Numbered from the stretch's first letter, positions 25,735-35,900 are shown. The stretch: 48,027 nt of DNA from Puniceicoccales bacterium (GCA_031282835.1 JAITCU010000004.1:1-48027), one strand, 5' to 3'. Numbers and translations are program-made. The notes: generated from the letters alone by a model not told the origin.

Positions 25735-28303
25735 ATCCGCTCAAACTTCGCCGAATAGCGACAACATGCTCCGGCAACGGGCAATGGGCATAAGCCAGAA
25801 ACCGTTTGGGGGCCCCGTATCCAAAATTCAAGGTACGCTGCAATTTTTCGAAATTGGAAAAGAAAATATCTATTTTTTCCAGATCCTTTGGCTTGAGCTT
25901 GGAAAATTCAAAGCTTCTAGGCCGCTGGAATGGCGATAAAATCCGCATCCCAACGGCACGGCCGGCGCATTGATAATAGAGCCCGTAGAGAATAATTTGA
26001 AGAAATTTTCCCTGGGAAACCTGTGCCACCGTAAATGCGGTTCCCGCCGGGCGAGTTTTGAAATCGATGACGCAATAATCGGACCCCTCGTTTGCCACCA
26101 GGTCCACGCGCCCGCGTGCCCAAATCCGCGCCGGACCGATATTTACAAAACTCGAAATATTCTGCTCCGCTTTGATGGAGTTTGTATCGAATCCGGTCAA
26201 TTCCCCTTGCGCCTGTTTTTTCAATGCGCATGTGATTCCATGTAATTGATGAAGAATACTGTAGGTGATGTAATTTGTGCCGTTCAAGTTTGTAAATGGT
26301 GCATATTCCGTCGTGTTCTGGATTGGGACGGATTGGACAAATTTTTTTGCCAACTCGGCGTGTACCCCCGTTCCCATAAGCATGGCGATTTCGTCAAAAA
26401 CGGATTTTTCAAACATTTTGATGTGCAAGATTTGCCGCATCCACACCTCCTCGGGGCGTTCAAATGCTAATTCCCAGGCTTTACATGGTATGGATCGGAG
26501 CAATTCCTCCCGCCATTTTTCATTCCCACCGGCACCAAAGTCATAAATTCCAAACGGCCTCGCGGTGTCCCTCCGTTGGTGGTAGGCGTCAACGCACCGG
26601 CCCACGTCGTCGCCGCACAAATTCGGTCCCGCGGATTCCGTTTCACCTTCGGTATCGTTGAAAAAAATTCCTAAGCGTCGCAGATGCCGTCCGCGCTCAC
26701 ACATTTCATTGGTATCCAATCGGTTGCTCAAATGTGCGATCGCCGGCCTATCGGTATCACGGACGTCAATTTCTCGAACCGTGACAACCGTTACCTTCCC
26801 GATGCGCTCCAGGACGTTCCGAATAATCATTTCTGCGGGAACAATCTGTGTCGAAAAATCATAGCAAAAGTCCTCCAGCGATTCATTGATGCTTTCCACG
26901 TCCATCCCGCCAAAAATTTCTGCGCAATTTGTTGGTTCATTTCCCTCCCAATTGCCGCAAATCACATGGTCGAGATCACAAAACGGCAAATCGCCGTATC
27001 CAACGATGTGCACATTTGCTGCCCAATTCTTCGGTGGAGATTCGCGGAATTGATTTTCAACGGCCGTCCCAAGCCAGCCCAGAAACCCCTCGGACGTGAC
27101 CGTATCGTATAGGGTCCCAAGAGTTTCAGCACCAGAAGTCAGGCATCGCAATTGGGGAAAAACTTCAACGGTGCTCTGCCAAAATTTTTCAACTTTCCCA
27201 TGCGCGGGGAGCGGCTGGACCCATTTCTTGACCTCCATGGGAAGCATTTCCCCGCAATCATCGGTCGCGTTCCGCCGCGAGTGTTCTAATACGCACTGAC
27301 ATAACTCTGCCCATTGAATTTCCTCCATTAGTCCCAGCGCGAATTTACAATCGAGTAGTGCCAAACATTCTTCCCGTTTTTGGTGCCCTTGATACTCCAA
27401 CCATCGCTGCCAAAGCGGGGACCAATCGGCAATTTTTCCCCTGTTAAGTAAGTCTAAAAATGGAATTCGCGCAGTTTTCAGTCGCTGTCGCAGGGCATGA
27501 TAGCAGGTGCCGCGTCTGGCAAATCCGATGGCAATTTTTGGAAATTCACCGCCCGAGGATGGGTCCCACTGCCCCAGGATGGATGCAATTTTGCCCAAAA
27601 CTACGAAGGAAAAGTCTGTGACGTTTCCCACTGTGTAAACCTCCAAATCACCGGAAACTTTTTTTATAACTTCACCATCGGGCTGGTAATTCCAACACGT
27701 ACGCCACCGATTCACGGAATGCGATTTAGCCATTAGCTCAAAAAAATGCTCAATCGTATTGGCGTACTTTGATGCCTCCCGTAGGAGGTAGTGGTTTTCC
27801 CAGGAACCCTCGGGAAAGCCGACGCTAAGGAATTGGTCCCAGACGGTGTCACGAACTGCCGAACATAGCTGAATGTCCATCGCCGCCGGGGTAAGTAATT
27901 TCTCCGCCTCGGCGCGCGCCCAGAGAGGGTTGGGACAAAGCTGGTCCCGTTCGTGCGGGCGCAGTTGCTGAATTTCATGAACTGCTCCCGGGGAAAATCC
28001 ATTTTCAATCTGCCACGGAATTAGATTTTCCGCTGGTAGAACGGCCCAGCCAAGATGTCGCACGCCGAGGAGTTCCTGGCGCAGAGACGCGGGAGTGTGC
28101 AGTCGCATGCCGCCGATGGTGGCCAAGCGTTTTTGCAAATATTCACGAAACATACGCACCGCATAGGCATTTGGGAGTAATACCGCCGTGCTTTGGTAAA
28201 ACGTACTCCCGGCCAGCCGTTCGACGGTTTGGTCTCCGGCGAAGGAAATCACATTTTGTCTCGCGTGGACCGTGAAATTTTTGCCCAGGGACATTGTATG
28301 CAT
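25706..28303 (-). CDS. addB: AddB-type nuclease subunit with inactive helicase
   Basis: The 865-residue product lies directly before addA and overlaps it, as in addB-addA operons. The N-terminal half looks like a degenerate helicase: there is a family-like L-L-P-N-A-Y-A at about 41-47, but no Walker A loop is visible. Near the C-terminus the PD-(D/E)xK nuclease motif reads R-V-D-L-V, then V-I-D-F-K-T. The four cysteines that hold an iron-sulfur cluster in Bacillus AddB were not found, so this may be the cluster-free type seen in proteobacterial AddB. Function is assigned from position, length and the nuclease motif. Confidence 0.75.
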   Translation of the reverse strand: MHTMSLGKNFTVHARQNVISFAGDQTVERLAGSTFYQSTAVLLPNAYAVRMFREYLQKRLATIGGMRLHTPASLRQELLGVRHLGWAVLPAENLIPWQIENGFSPGAVHEIQQLRPHERDQLCPNPLWARAEAEKLLTPAAMDIQLCSAVRDTVWDQFLSVGFPEGSWENHYLLREASKYANTIEHFFELMAKSHSVNRWRTCWNYQPDGEVIKKVSGDLEVYTVGNVTDFSFVVLGKIASILGQWDPSSGGEFPKIAIGFARRGTCYHALRQRLKTARIPFLDLLNRGKIADWSPLWQRWLEYQGHQKREECLALLDCKFALGLMEEIQWAELCQCVLEHSRRNATDDCGEMLPMEVKKWVQPLPAHGKVEKFWQSTVEVFPQLRCLTSGAETLGTLYDTVTSEGFLGWLGTAVENQFRESPPKNWAANVHIVGYGDLPFCDLDHVICGNWEGNEPTNCAEIFGGMDVESINESLEDFCYDFSTQIVPAEMIIRNVLERIGKVTVVTVREIDVRDTDRPAIAHLSNRLDTNEMCERGRHLRRLGIFFNDTEGETESAGPNLCGDDVGRCVDAYHQRRDTARPFGIYDFGAGGNEKWREELLRSIPCKAWELAFERPEEVWMRQILHIKMFEKSVFDEIAMLMGTGVHAELAKKFVQSVPIQNTTEYAPFTNLNGTNYITYSILHQLHGITCALKKQAQGELTGFDTNSIKAEQNISSFVNIGPARIWARGRVDLVANEGSDYCVIDFKTRPAGTAFTVAQVSQGKFLQIILYGLYYQCAGRAVGMRILSPFQRPRSFEFSKLKPKDLEKIDIFFSNFEKLQRTLNFGYGAPKRFLAYAHCPLPEHVVAIRRSLSGFVEVASDDS

Positions 28304-28711
28304 GAATAGCTAGGCGCACGAATCTTTGCCACAACAAAGCCCACATGCTACATAATTTTCTGCCGAGGATGCGTGTGCCACTGACGGCGACTCATTGGAG
28401 CCCTTGCGGGAGTCCGTCCCGTGAAAATTCACCCCCAAAAGTTGCAAAGCCCATCCATGCTCTAGACCTTGCGTCTAACCCACCATTTTGACGGTAATTG
28501 CGGCAGTCGTTGTGGCCATAAATCTGGGTTTTTAGGCTTTTTCAATGGGTTGTGAGACTTTTTTGTGAAATCGGCTTGACTTGCTTTGTAAAAATCTTAG
28601 AAGTGTACGCGAGATGCGTCTTATAAATCCCGGATTCGGGAAGGCCTTTGCCGCTTTTTACCACCTAATCAAGTGGTAAAATGTGGCACTTGATCTTTGA
28701 CAGAAATATTA
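28304..28711. other. Intergenic region with hairpin; no gene recognised
   Basis: Only very short reading frames occur. TTGACT (28576) with TAGAAG 16 bp further is a possible promoter. TTTTACCAC (28656-28664) and GTGGTAAAA (28673-28681) form a 9-bp stem with an 8-nt loop and no T-run, more like an operator or RNA hairpin than a terminator. No RNase P RNA, tmRNA or SRP RNA hallmarks were found. Confidence 0.5.
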
Positions 28712-29100
28712 ATGCGAGTTGCAAAGCTTTGGCTTAGAAAAGGCTTGGCAATGGCCGATTACGTGCAACGATATCGCACGAATTAGCCATGGAAGCTTTG
28801 TGCATAGCCATTGGCCGCTATTTCAAGGTTGTTTAAAAGCTGCCTCGAAACCGCGGTTGGAGACAGAAGCTACTATCTCCATATGGGCATGCAGTTTTTT
28901 GACGAATTTCTCAAACTTGTGAAAGCATTGCAGATTTTGACCTGTCCTTCGGTCCTTTTGCCGAGCATGGTACCCGCACCGGAAACGGGGCGGCCGGCCA
29001 TGGGCGAGAACAAACCATTGACGGGAAAATCATTGCAATGGCCAAGCAAGTTGCAGGAAAAATGTCACTTGTATGCCATAAAATTTACACACTTGCTGCG
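28712..29100 (-). pseudogene. Decayed gene made of two repeat modules
   Basis: The part 29100-28905 aligns with 32385-32575 (plus): both read in one frame through G-R-P-V-x-G or S-R-P-V-x-G to A-F-T-S-x-R-N-x-S-K-N-C. The part 28840-28712 aligns with the window start (119 down to 1 on the other strand), including the end F-(H/Y)-G-stop and Q-S-F-A-T-R-I. Stops and frame changes interrupt both. The plus strand also opens small frames here (28712 M-R-V-A-K-L), which are probably shadows. The parent gene is unknown. Confidence 0.4.
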
Positions 29101-29201
29101 CTGCGATACTGGAATTCGTATAAAGGTCGATTTCAAAGTATTTTATCCCGAATAGGGTGTTGACTTCAAGTTATTGATTTCGGCTTTTGCAAGAAGTCCA
29201 T

Positions 29202-30569
29202 TCATCGGAGGGCTGGGCAGTTTTCGCGGAGTTGGTAGGGCGTTGAGAGGTTCAGGCCCAAGCGCTGTGCCGCGGCTAAAATTTGCCCATTAATCCGGTT
29301 GCGCACACGCATGTGAGGCTCCAGATCCGTGCAGAGGGTGAAGTAGTAAACCAAAATCTGAATAGCCGCTGGCTCGAATTCGCAAATGGCACAAAATCGG
29401 GGTTCTGGAAAAAGGTCGGTATCCCCGCGGAGGATGCACTCCACCGCCGCAACAAAGCGTTCCAATTGCTCTGCCGTTGCCGTTGGTGCGATAAACAAAG
29501 TTTGCCGGACGCGTCGGCGAAACATACGCGACCAATTATCGATCACCTCGTTGGTTAACAGGGTGTTGGGTACGGTCATGAGCGTTTTCGCGTGCGTACG
29601 GATGCGCGTGGAGCGGAGGCCGATTTGTTCCACGTCGCCCTCGATGGTCCCATCGCCGACTTTAATCCAGTCGCCGACTTTGAAGGGCCTGTCGAGGACA
29701 ATGGACAGGGACCCGAAAATGTTGGCCACGGAATCCTTTGCTGCCAATGCAATGAGTGCACCTCCGATACCCAGCGTGGCAAAAATTCCGTTAACGGAAA
29801 ACCCCAGGCCGTCGATGACCAGAAGGGTTCCAACGATTCCCACGCCGATGTGGCAAACGCGTTTCAGCAGTGGCAAGATGCCATAAAATTCAGAATTTTG
29901 CGCCCGAGTCCGATGGGACAGGCTATCAAACAGGGCGTCACTGAGACAGGTAGCCATCCACATGGCCACGAAGAGGGTTCCGCTGCGAAAAAGACGGCCA
30001 ACGGCGGTTAGAACATCCGGCGAAAGGATCAAGAGTTGCGCCATTCCCGCGCCACCGCAAAGCAAAACGAAGCAAGAAACCGGCCGCCTTAATGCGTGCA
30101 GCAGATGGGATGGCTGGCGCTGAAACCGCTTTTCAAGCGCAGTAAAGAGTCGACCGATGAAAACGACGTAAATGGCAGCGGTCAAAATTAACACGGCCCC
30201 GGCGGCGGCGATATCGTCCCAATCCGTTGAATACCAAGTCTGTTCCCGCGGAATGGGCCGCTGCCAACCATACCCACATCCGTTGCGTCTTCCGCTGCAG
30301 ATACTTTCGTTCGGCGGCGCATGGCCAACCTCACGCCCGTAATGAAGCGTGGCATCCTCCGTGGCGTATAAAAAATTGTCCACATTTGAGGTTTCCATTT
30401 CATCCTTATCATTAAAATGGAGCGCTGCCCCATGCCACCCGGGAAGTGGTGCCTGTGCCTCCGAGCTCGGTGGTTGACGGTCTTCCGGTTTAGATACCTC
30501 GCCGTGAAGACATGCAAGCGTCCCAGCCAGGAGCGTGCTCACCGCAATTGCCATTTGTCCCACATTCAT
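29202..30569 (-). CDS. Mechanosensitive ion channel, MscS family
   Basis: This membrane protein should open under tension to release solutes on osmotic downshock. The 455-residue product begins with a signal-like segment (about 1-20), then a hydrophilic periplasmic region to about 135 and several membrane helices. The MscS core follows with the pore helix (G-I-G-G-A-L-I-A-L-A-A-K-D), then N-I-F-G-S-L-S-I-V-L-D-R-P-F-K-V-G-D-W-I and V-P-N-T-L-L-T-N. It is longer than MscS itself (286). The start at ATG 30569 has AAGGA about 10 bp upstream. It follows sodB by 22 bp and is probably cotranscribed with it. Confidence 0.88.
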   Translation of the reverse strand: MNVGQMAIAVSTLLAGTLACLHGEVSKPEDRQPPSSEAQAPLPGWHGAALHFNDKDEMETSNVDNFLYATEDATLHYGREVGHAPPNESICSGRRNGCGYGWQRPIPREQTWYSTDWDDIAAAGAVLILTAAIYVVFIGRLFTALEKRFQRQPSHLLHALRRPVSCFVLLCGGAGMAQLLILSPDVLTAVGRLFRSGTLFVAMWMATCLSDALFDSLSHRTRAQNSEFYGILPLLKRVCHIGVGIVGTLLVIDGLGFSVNGIFATLGIGGALIALAAKDSVANIFGSLSIVLDRPFKVGDWIKVGDGTIEGDVEQIGLRSTRIRTHAKTLMTVPNTLLTNEVIDNWSRMFRRRVRQTLFIAPTATAEQLERFVAAVECILRGDTDLFPEPRFCAICEFEPAAIQILVYYFTLCTDLEPHMRVRNRINGQILAAAQRLGLNLSTPYQLRENCPALR

Positions 30570-30591
30570 GGCGCATAATCCTTATCGGTTT

Positions 30592-31278
30592 TTATGCCCC
30601 TTTGGCCAAGCTCATAGTTGCATAACCTGTGGCGGCAAGGCCGTATAATTCCCCAACCTTGCGCCAATTGATGACGGACCAGAAGGCATCAATGAACTCC
30701 GCCCGGCGGTTTTGATACTTAAGATAGTATGCGTGTTCCCAGAGGTCCAGGCAAAGGACGGGTTGCCCGCGTCGGTCTGCATCCGCGATTGACAATGGGC
30801 TGTCATGATTGGACGTGTTGCAGATGAACAAAGACGCCTTCGGGTTCATTTCATTGGCCTGGAAACAGAGCCAGGTCCATCCAGAGCCCATTATCCCAAG
30901 CGCGGCTTGGCGGAATGCGTCCTTAAAATTTTCCACGCTCTCAAAATTCGCTTTCAAGGCTTCGGATAATGTTTCATCGGGCTCGATTCCATCGGGCGCG
31001 CCCAGGAGCTCGAAATAGAAGTTATGATTCACCATTCCACCCGCGTTAAATGACAACCGCCGGCGGTCTCCCTCTTCAACGTCTAAGGTGTTGACGTAGG
31101 CGGCGAATTCTGCCAGATCCGTCGGGATTTTTCCAAGTCCATACTTTCCGATTAGGGCGTTCAAATTTGAAACGTAGGCAGCCAGATGCTTTCCATGGTG
31201 TAGCTCCATGGTCTGCCGGTCCAAATAGGGTTCCAACGCATCGTGTGTGAATGCCAATTCTTTAACTTCGTAATGCAT
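30592..31278 (-). CDS. sodB: Iron/manganese superoxide dismutase
   Basis: The enzyme converts superoxide to oxygen and hydrogen peroxide in the cytoplasm. The ATG at 31278 is chosen because GGGAGG stands 4 bp before it; the frame is open further upstream. The 228-residue product has the metal ligands H27 (M-E-L-H-H-G-K-H), H85 (V-N-H-N-F-Y-F), D178 and H182 (D-L-W-E-H-A-Y-Y). Length is slightly above E. coli SodB (193), mostly at the C-terminus and in loops. Fe or Mn preference cannot be settled by eye. It sits between oppB and mscS on the minus strand. Confidence 0.95.
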   Translation of the reverse strand: MHYEVKELAFTHDALEPYLDRQTMELHHGKHLAAYVSNLNALIGKYGLGKIPTDLAEFAAYVNTLDVEEGDRRRLSFNAGGMVNHNFYFELLGAPDGIEPDETLSEALKANFESVENFKDAFRQAALGIMGSGWTWLCFQANEMNPKASLFICNTSNHDSPLSIADADRRGQPVLCLDLWEHAYYLKYQNRRAEFIDAFWSVINWRKVGELYGLAATGYATMSLAKGA

Positions 31279-31331
31279 AAATCCTCCCAGCAACATTGCG
31301 CCATGATGATCAGCGGTCAAGCCCAGATCCC

Positions 31332-32351
31332 TCACCTGGGGATGCGAAGGCAAAGGCGAGGGTCAATGGCGACTATGACAAGGTCCGAGACGAGGTTGCA
31401 AACGACGATCAGTGCCACATAGATCAGCAAAATTCCGCTAATGACCGTGTAATCTCGGTTGGTAATGGCCTGGATGAATAGGCGACCTAGTCCAGGGATG
31501 TTGAAGAGGTTTTCTACGATGAATGTGCCGCCGAGCACACCGGCGCAGGTTGAACCCAGGTAAGCGATAACGGGCGAAATTCCGTTCGGGAAAATGTGTC
31601 GGCGAAAAATTTGCCCCTGGGTGAGCCCCTTCGCGCGGGCGCTGCGTACGTAAAGCTGAGAGGACTGATCATGCATGCTCTGCCGGGTCAAGCGCCCCAA
31701 AAATGCCACATATTGCAGGGAAAGGGTAGTAACGGGCAAAATTTTGTTTTTCCAATCGGACCAGCCGAAGGCGCTGAACCAGCGCAGGTGGAACACGAAC
31801 ACGTAGCACAATAAAGGGCCCAGGACGAATGTTGGCACGCAGATGAGCAAAACCTCTGTGCCCGCCAGCCAGCGGTCACAAAATTTTCCATAGTTTGCCG
31901 CCTGAAATAAGCCCAAAATACATCCGACGGACATTGCCAGGGTGAGTGCGTAAAACCCGAGTTCCAGGCTCACACCCACCCTACCTGCCATTAATTCTCG
32001 AACGGACCAACCCACCTGGCAATAGGACGGGCCGAGATCACCGCGCACAATCCTCCCCAGGTAGTGCACGTACTGGGACAGCACTGGCTTGTCGCGGTCG
32101 TAGTAGGACATGATTTCCGCCCGTGCCTCCCGGGGCAATTCACGTTCGCCATCGTAGGGCCCTCCGGGTACGTAGCGGAGCATGAAAAACGTGAACGTCA
32201 GTACCAATACTCCCATGGGAATAATTGCCAAAATGCGCCGTAGGGCGTAGGAATACATGGTCGATACCGTGAGCATTTTGTTCCAAAAGCCAACGGCATT
32301 CTTTTCGTGTACCAGCACAGGGTTTGGGGTGTATAAAGCGATCGCATTCAT
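31332..32351 (-). CDS. oppB: Oligopeptide ABC transporter permease OppB
   Basis: OppB is one of two membrane subunits of the oligopeptide importer. The product matches OppB from Y-A-L-R-R-I-L-A-I-I-P through G-G-P-Y-D-G-E-R, K-P-V-L-S-Q-Y, G-D-L-G-P-S to the C-terminal permease loop (A-R-A-K-G-L, then H-I-F-P-N) and G-L-G-R-L-F-I-Q-A-I. Six hydrophobic segments are visible. Similarity to OppB begins only at residue 32 (ATG 32258), so the first 31 residues may be an artefact, although GGGAGG directly precedes ATG 32351. No oppA, oppC, oppD or oppF gene lies next to it, so partners must be elsewhere or lost. Confidence 0.88.
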   Translation of the reverse strand: MNAIALYTPNPVLVHEKNAVGFWNKMLTVSTMYSYALRRILAIIPMGVLVLTFTFFMLRYVPGGPYDGERELPREARAEIMSYYDRDKPVLSQYVHYLGRIVRGDLGPSYCQVGWSVRELMAGRVGVSLELGFYALTLAMSVGCILGLFQAANYGKFCDRWLAGTEVLLICVPTFVLGPLLCYVFVFHLRWFSAFGWSDWKNKILPVTTLSLQYVAFLGRLTRQSMHDQSSQLYVRSARAKGLTQGQIFRRHIFPNGISPVIAYLGSTCAGVLGGTFIVENLFNIPGLGRLFIQAITNRDYTVISGILLIYVALIVVCNLVSDLVIVAIDPRLCLRIPR

Positions 32352-32384
32352 ACCTCCCAGGTCACATGTGCTGGCATTTTAAAT

Positions 32385-32600
32385 AATTTTTTTCTGCCAC
32401 TTGCTTCAGCGCCGCAGCAATCTCCCATCAGCAATCCACACTCTTCTCGCCCGTGGCAGCCGCCCCGTTTTCGGTTATGGGTACCACGCTCGGCGAAACA
32501 GGGAAAAGCAGGTCGAAACTCGTCACGCTTTCACAAGCTTTAGAAATATGTCAAAGAACTGCGTCTTCTTCTAGAAATTCCCCTCCGGAAGTCAAGACGA
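32385..32600 (+). pseudogene. Repeat module upstream of oppB (SKNC-type fragment)
   Basis: On the plus strand a frame without early stop reads through G-S-R-P-V-F-G-Y-G to A-F-T-S-F-R-N-M-S-K-N-C-V-F-F and TAG (32572-32574). It aligns over about 190 bp with the minus strand at 29100-28905 and, at its end, with 10232-10165. On the opposite strand the same DNA holds TTGACT (32595-32590), a 16-bp spacer, TAGAAG (32573-32568) and a boxA-like GTTCTTTGACAT (32559-32548), oriented toward oppB. It could therefore also act as the oppB leader. Confidence 0.4.
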
Positions 32601-32701
32601 AATGAATGCATTTGTAAAAATTTCTCCACATTTCACGCTTTTCCTATGCGAAATCCGCTGCAGTACCGCGAATATTCTCTCGGGCTGACAAACTTACACT
32701 G

Positions 32702-32812
32702 GAGGTCTTGCAGAAATCAAAATCACTACCCCGATGGAAAAAGAAATGCGAGTTTCGATACAACTATCGTTCGGAAGATTTGGTTCCACTGGTCCGAAAA
32801 GTATTCCACACC
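32702..32812. repeat. Dispersed repeat, possible insertion-element remnant (locus 2)
   Basis: GAGGTCTTGCAGAA (32702-32715) equals 3345-3358, and 32750-32812 matches 3527-3466 in inverted orientation. The stretch 32727-32742 (TACCCCGATGGAAAAA) is also found inverted at 216-231 near the window start, so a third fragment may exist there. Confidence 0.5.
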
Positions 32813-32909
32813 TGGGAGAGATACTAGTTGAGAGCGGAAAAAATTGCGCTGAATCCCCGGCGGGCCTGATTGTAGCTTCAAGTAAAAATTTAAAATTAAA
32901 TGCGCCAAA

Positions 32910-32944
32910 ACGCATTGTAGCTTGAGTTAATTCGCGCAATGCGT
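32910..32944. promoter_or_regulatory. 8-bp inverted repeat upstream of the LRR-phosphatase gene
   Basis: ACGCATTG (32910-32917) and CAATGCGT (32937-32944) are perfect inverted copies 19 bp apart, ending 13 bp before the start codon at 32958. It may be an operator or a 5' leader hairpin. No clear promoter was found beside it. Confidence 0.35.
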
Positions 32945-32957
32945 AAAATCCAATGCT

Positions 32958-35900
32958 ATGGGTGCAATTAATGGGCTGGATCCTGCCGCCGTGCGTACTG
33001 TTTTCGCAGCGGGCCTGGCCGGTCTTACGACAAGCGACGGTAGTGATATGGTAAGTTTGCTGCAGCAAACGCGCACCTTCACGAACGGCGAGTTGAGTAA
33101 AATTTTCAACAAACTTAGTTGTGATAGTAAAAGAATAATTCGAAGTAATGTGCCCTTTTTTGTCCGCTGGTTTTGTTCGAAATCAACCATGCTTGTCAGA
33201 TATGTATGTCAAAAATCAAACCCACCAGGTGGTCAATCCTTGCAAGCGACAGTTGGGCGATCTGGGAGAAAAAACCAGCATGGCAATGAAGTTCCCTTAA
33301 GACGCCCGCCGCAAAATATTGTCCAATCATTCCCGCCGAGTGGAACTCCTCCTGGGGCGGCACCAAGAATGTCCGCCAATCCAGGGCAGGTTCACCACTT
33401 CCAGGCCGCGGGGCACATACAAGCGGAAGGCCGCACGCGCCTGGCCAATGCGACATCGTTAACGTTTGTTAGCCACGATGGCAATCAGTACACCTTTAAG
33501 GATCAGGGGGGGCAGGAAGTGACGGTTAAAAGCTCGGTGGACCTTCCAAGAATGTGTCCCAAATTGCGAACGCTTAATTTTCGCGGTTGTAATCACCTTG
33601 GTCGGGCACACTTTCAAGGTTTTAGAGCTCTTGAAACTGTCGATTTTACTGACTGTCCCAATTTGAATTATGTTGATGTTTCCGGCTGCTCGAATTTAAC
33701 GACACTAACACTTTCCAAACCCTTGCCACCAACTCCAGATGGAAAAGCGGCATTAATTGCCAATGGCTCTCCTAACTTGATTGCCCCTGAAGATACGTGG
33801 TTTTTATCGGCGCAGTCATCCGAATTTATGATAAGGCACGGCGGTTCCTCCTACAGGTATGGTAGATCGACGGGAAATCTGCTTAAGGTTGAAAATGGGA
33901 ACAATGGATGGGGGGCGTACTCACAAACTCAAACACCGGATGAAAGCCTTCTGCCGCTAAAGAACCCACACTGGAAATCTTTAACCGAACCGCCTTCGCC
34001 CATGCCGGTGCCGTCGTCTGGAATTAAGCCCCAACAGCCAGCCGATGCCTCCGCACCGGTGCCGCAAGCTCAGCCGGCGCAGACTGGGGCCGTACAGGGG
34101 CCTGCTCCCGCGGGCCCCGTATCCGCAGATGAAAACGCCAGGCGCCTGGCCAATGCGACGGAGTTGAAATTTGTGCGCACGGAGATGAAAACTCAAAATG
34201 GGTGGTTTCAACGCCAACAAAAAATATACATACTTACCGACCAAAATGGGCAGGAAGTCGAAGTTAATGATTTTACCAAAATTCGCAATAACGCATTCAA
34301 ACTAACAACGATTAACATGAGCGGATCGGACATAAATAGCACTGATGCCGGGCGTATCCTTGCCCGCGAAACTCTTAATAATGCCGATTTTTCCAATTGC
34401 TCAAATATACATTGCATTACAATGGAGGAGGATGAAGCCGCCAGTTCTGCGTTGAAAAGTTTAAATTTATCAGGCTCCGGTTTGAGCCACATAACCCTTA
34501 TAGGTCATACAAAGCTTACAAGCTTGGATCTTTCTGGAAATGCAAATTTACTTGGTGTGCATCTGTCGGGATGCACAGGGCTCAGTACATTGAACCTATC
34601 GGATGGCACGCGTGAATTACGTGTTCTCGATGTTTCCCAGTGTACGAATTTACATGCGCTTGATCTGTCACAACGCCACAATTTTTTGGAAGTACGCCAT
34701 ACGAATTGTCCGGCCGAAGTGCCTCCTCCCGTTGAAAAACCGGTGCCACCGCCAGAAGAAACGGTGGTAAGACAATTAATGAATGGTGCCATCGGCGAAA
34801 ATTGGGATCGCTTCAACGAGCGGGCAGAAACTATCGATTTTGCCGACCTGCAAGACCCAAATGGGCAGTTTGGCGGACGGCCTAAAGTCCTGCTTCCGTT
34901 CATTCAAGCACATCACGCTGTGAAGAATCCATTTTCATGGCAGTCCGGCGTCCATACAGCCCCGGGGGCGGATATCTACGTAAGGCACGATGTCTCTTCC
35001 TCCGGCGGCAATGCCGAAGGGGATGCTTATTTTGCCAGAATTACGGATAACTATTGCCTAACAAATTCGCCACTTCGCCAAGATACTGAAAATTTTTTCA
35101 AACTATTTGCCGGGGAAATTGGTAGCGGAACTGGCATGCTTGTGGATTTGCACTGCCACCAAGGGGAATACCTTGGGACAACGGCTGATTACACAAAGTC
35201 TTACATCACCGACGTCCAGCAAATTGGTGCCACAATTACAATACCAAATGCTACCGTTTTCGACGCACATGGAGAACAGAAAACCGTGGCGGAAGTAACA
35301 ATTACAGTCCACAAAGCAAAGGTCCACGGAAAATCTTTTTTTCACGTGCGCGTGAAAGGCCTCCCAGACAACTACGCTTTTTCCACGCAAGTCCAGCAAC
35401 AAATCAACGCGGAAGTGGAAAGAATACGCCAGGAAAATAATGTCACACTGACCGTATCACACTGCAACGGCGGCATGGGACGGGGGCCAACCCAGATGTA
35501 CATGGACACCATCGAACGCGTGGCCATGCAAGCGAGAGTAAACGGTCGCGGTTGTGTCTGTGACTGGGATAATCAAAAATCGCCTATGATCAATGGGAAG
35601 GTTAACCTCGCGTACGTTGCGCGCAATATTGTACTAACTGGACATGCCGCGCGGCACGTGTGCGGGCAGTCAACGAGCCAATTTCTACAACTTAAACAAT
35701 TTACGGGGGACATAGCACGAGAATACGACAGTGGGGGTGGGGGTACCCAACCCCAGGCCGCACAGCCCCAGGGCGTACAAGGGGTTACTGCCGCCGCCAT
35801 GGACTTAAACGCCACGCGCCTGGCTGAGGCGACGTCGTTAACGTTTGTTCGCTATGCTGACGAGCAGTACACCTTTAAGGATCAGGGAGGCCAGGAAGTG

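Noticed and set aside
28576..28703. TTGACT promoter with boxA-like TCTTTGACAG as a third member of the promoter-boxA set
   Set aside because: The sequences between the boxes do not align with the copies at 10.2 and 32.6 kb, and the distance differs by about 80 bp; the resemblance is probably chance.
28304..28711. Structured RNA gene (RNase P RNA, tmRNA or SRP RNA)
   Set aside because: None of the conserved core sequences or the tRNA-like end of tmRNA could be found on either strand.
28712..28786. Small plus-strand ORF M-R-V-A-K-L repeated at three places
   Set aside because: Codon-position differences between copies favour the opposite strand (Q-S-F-A-T-R-I) as the coding sense.
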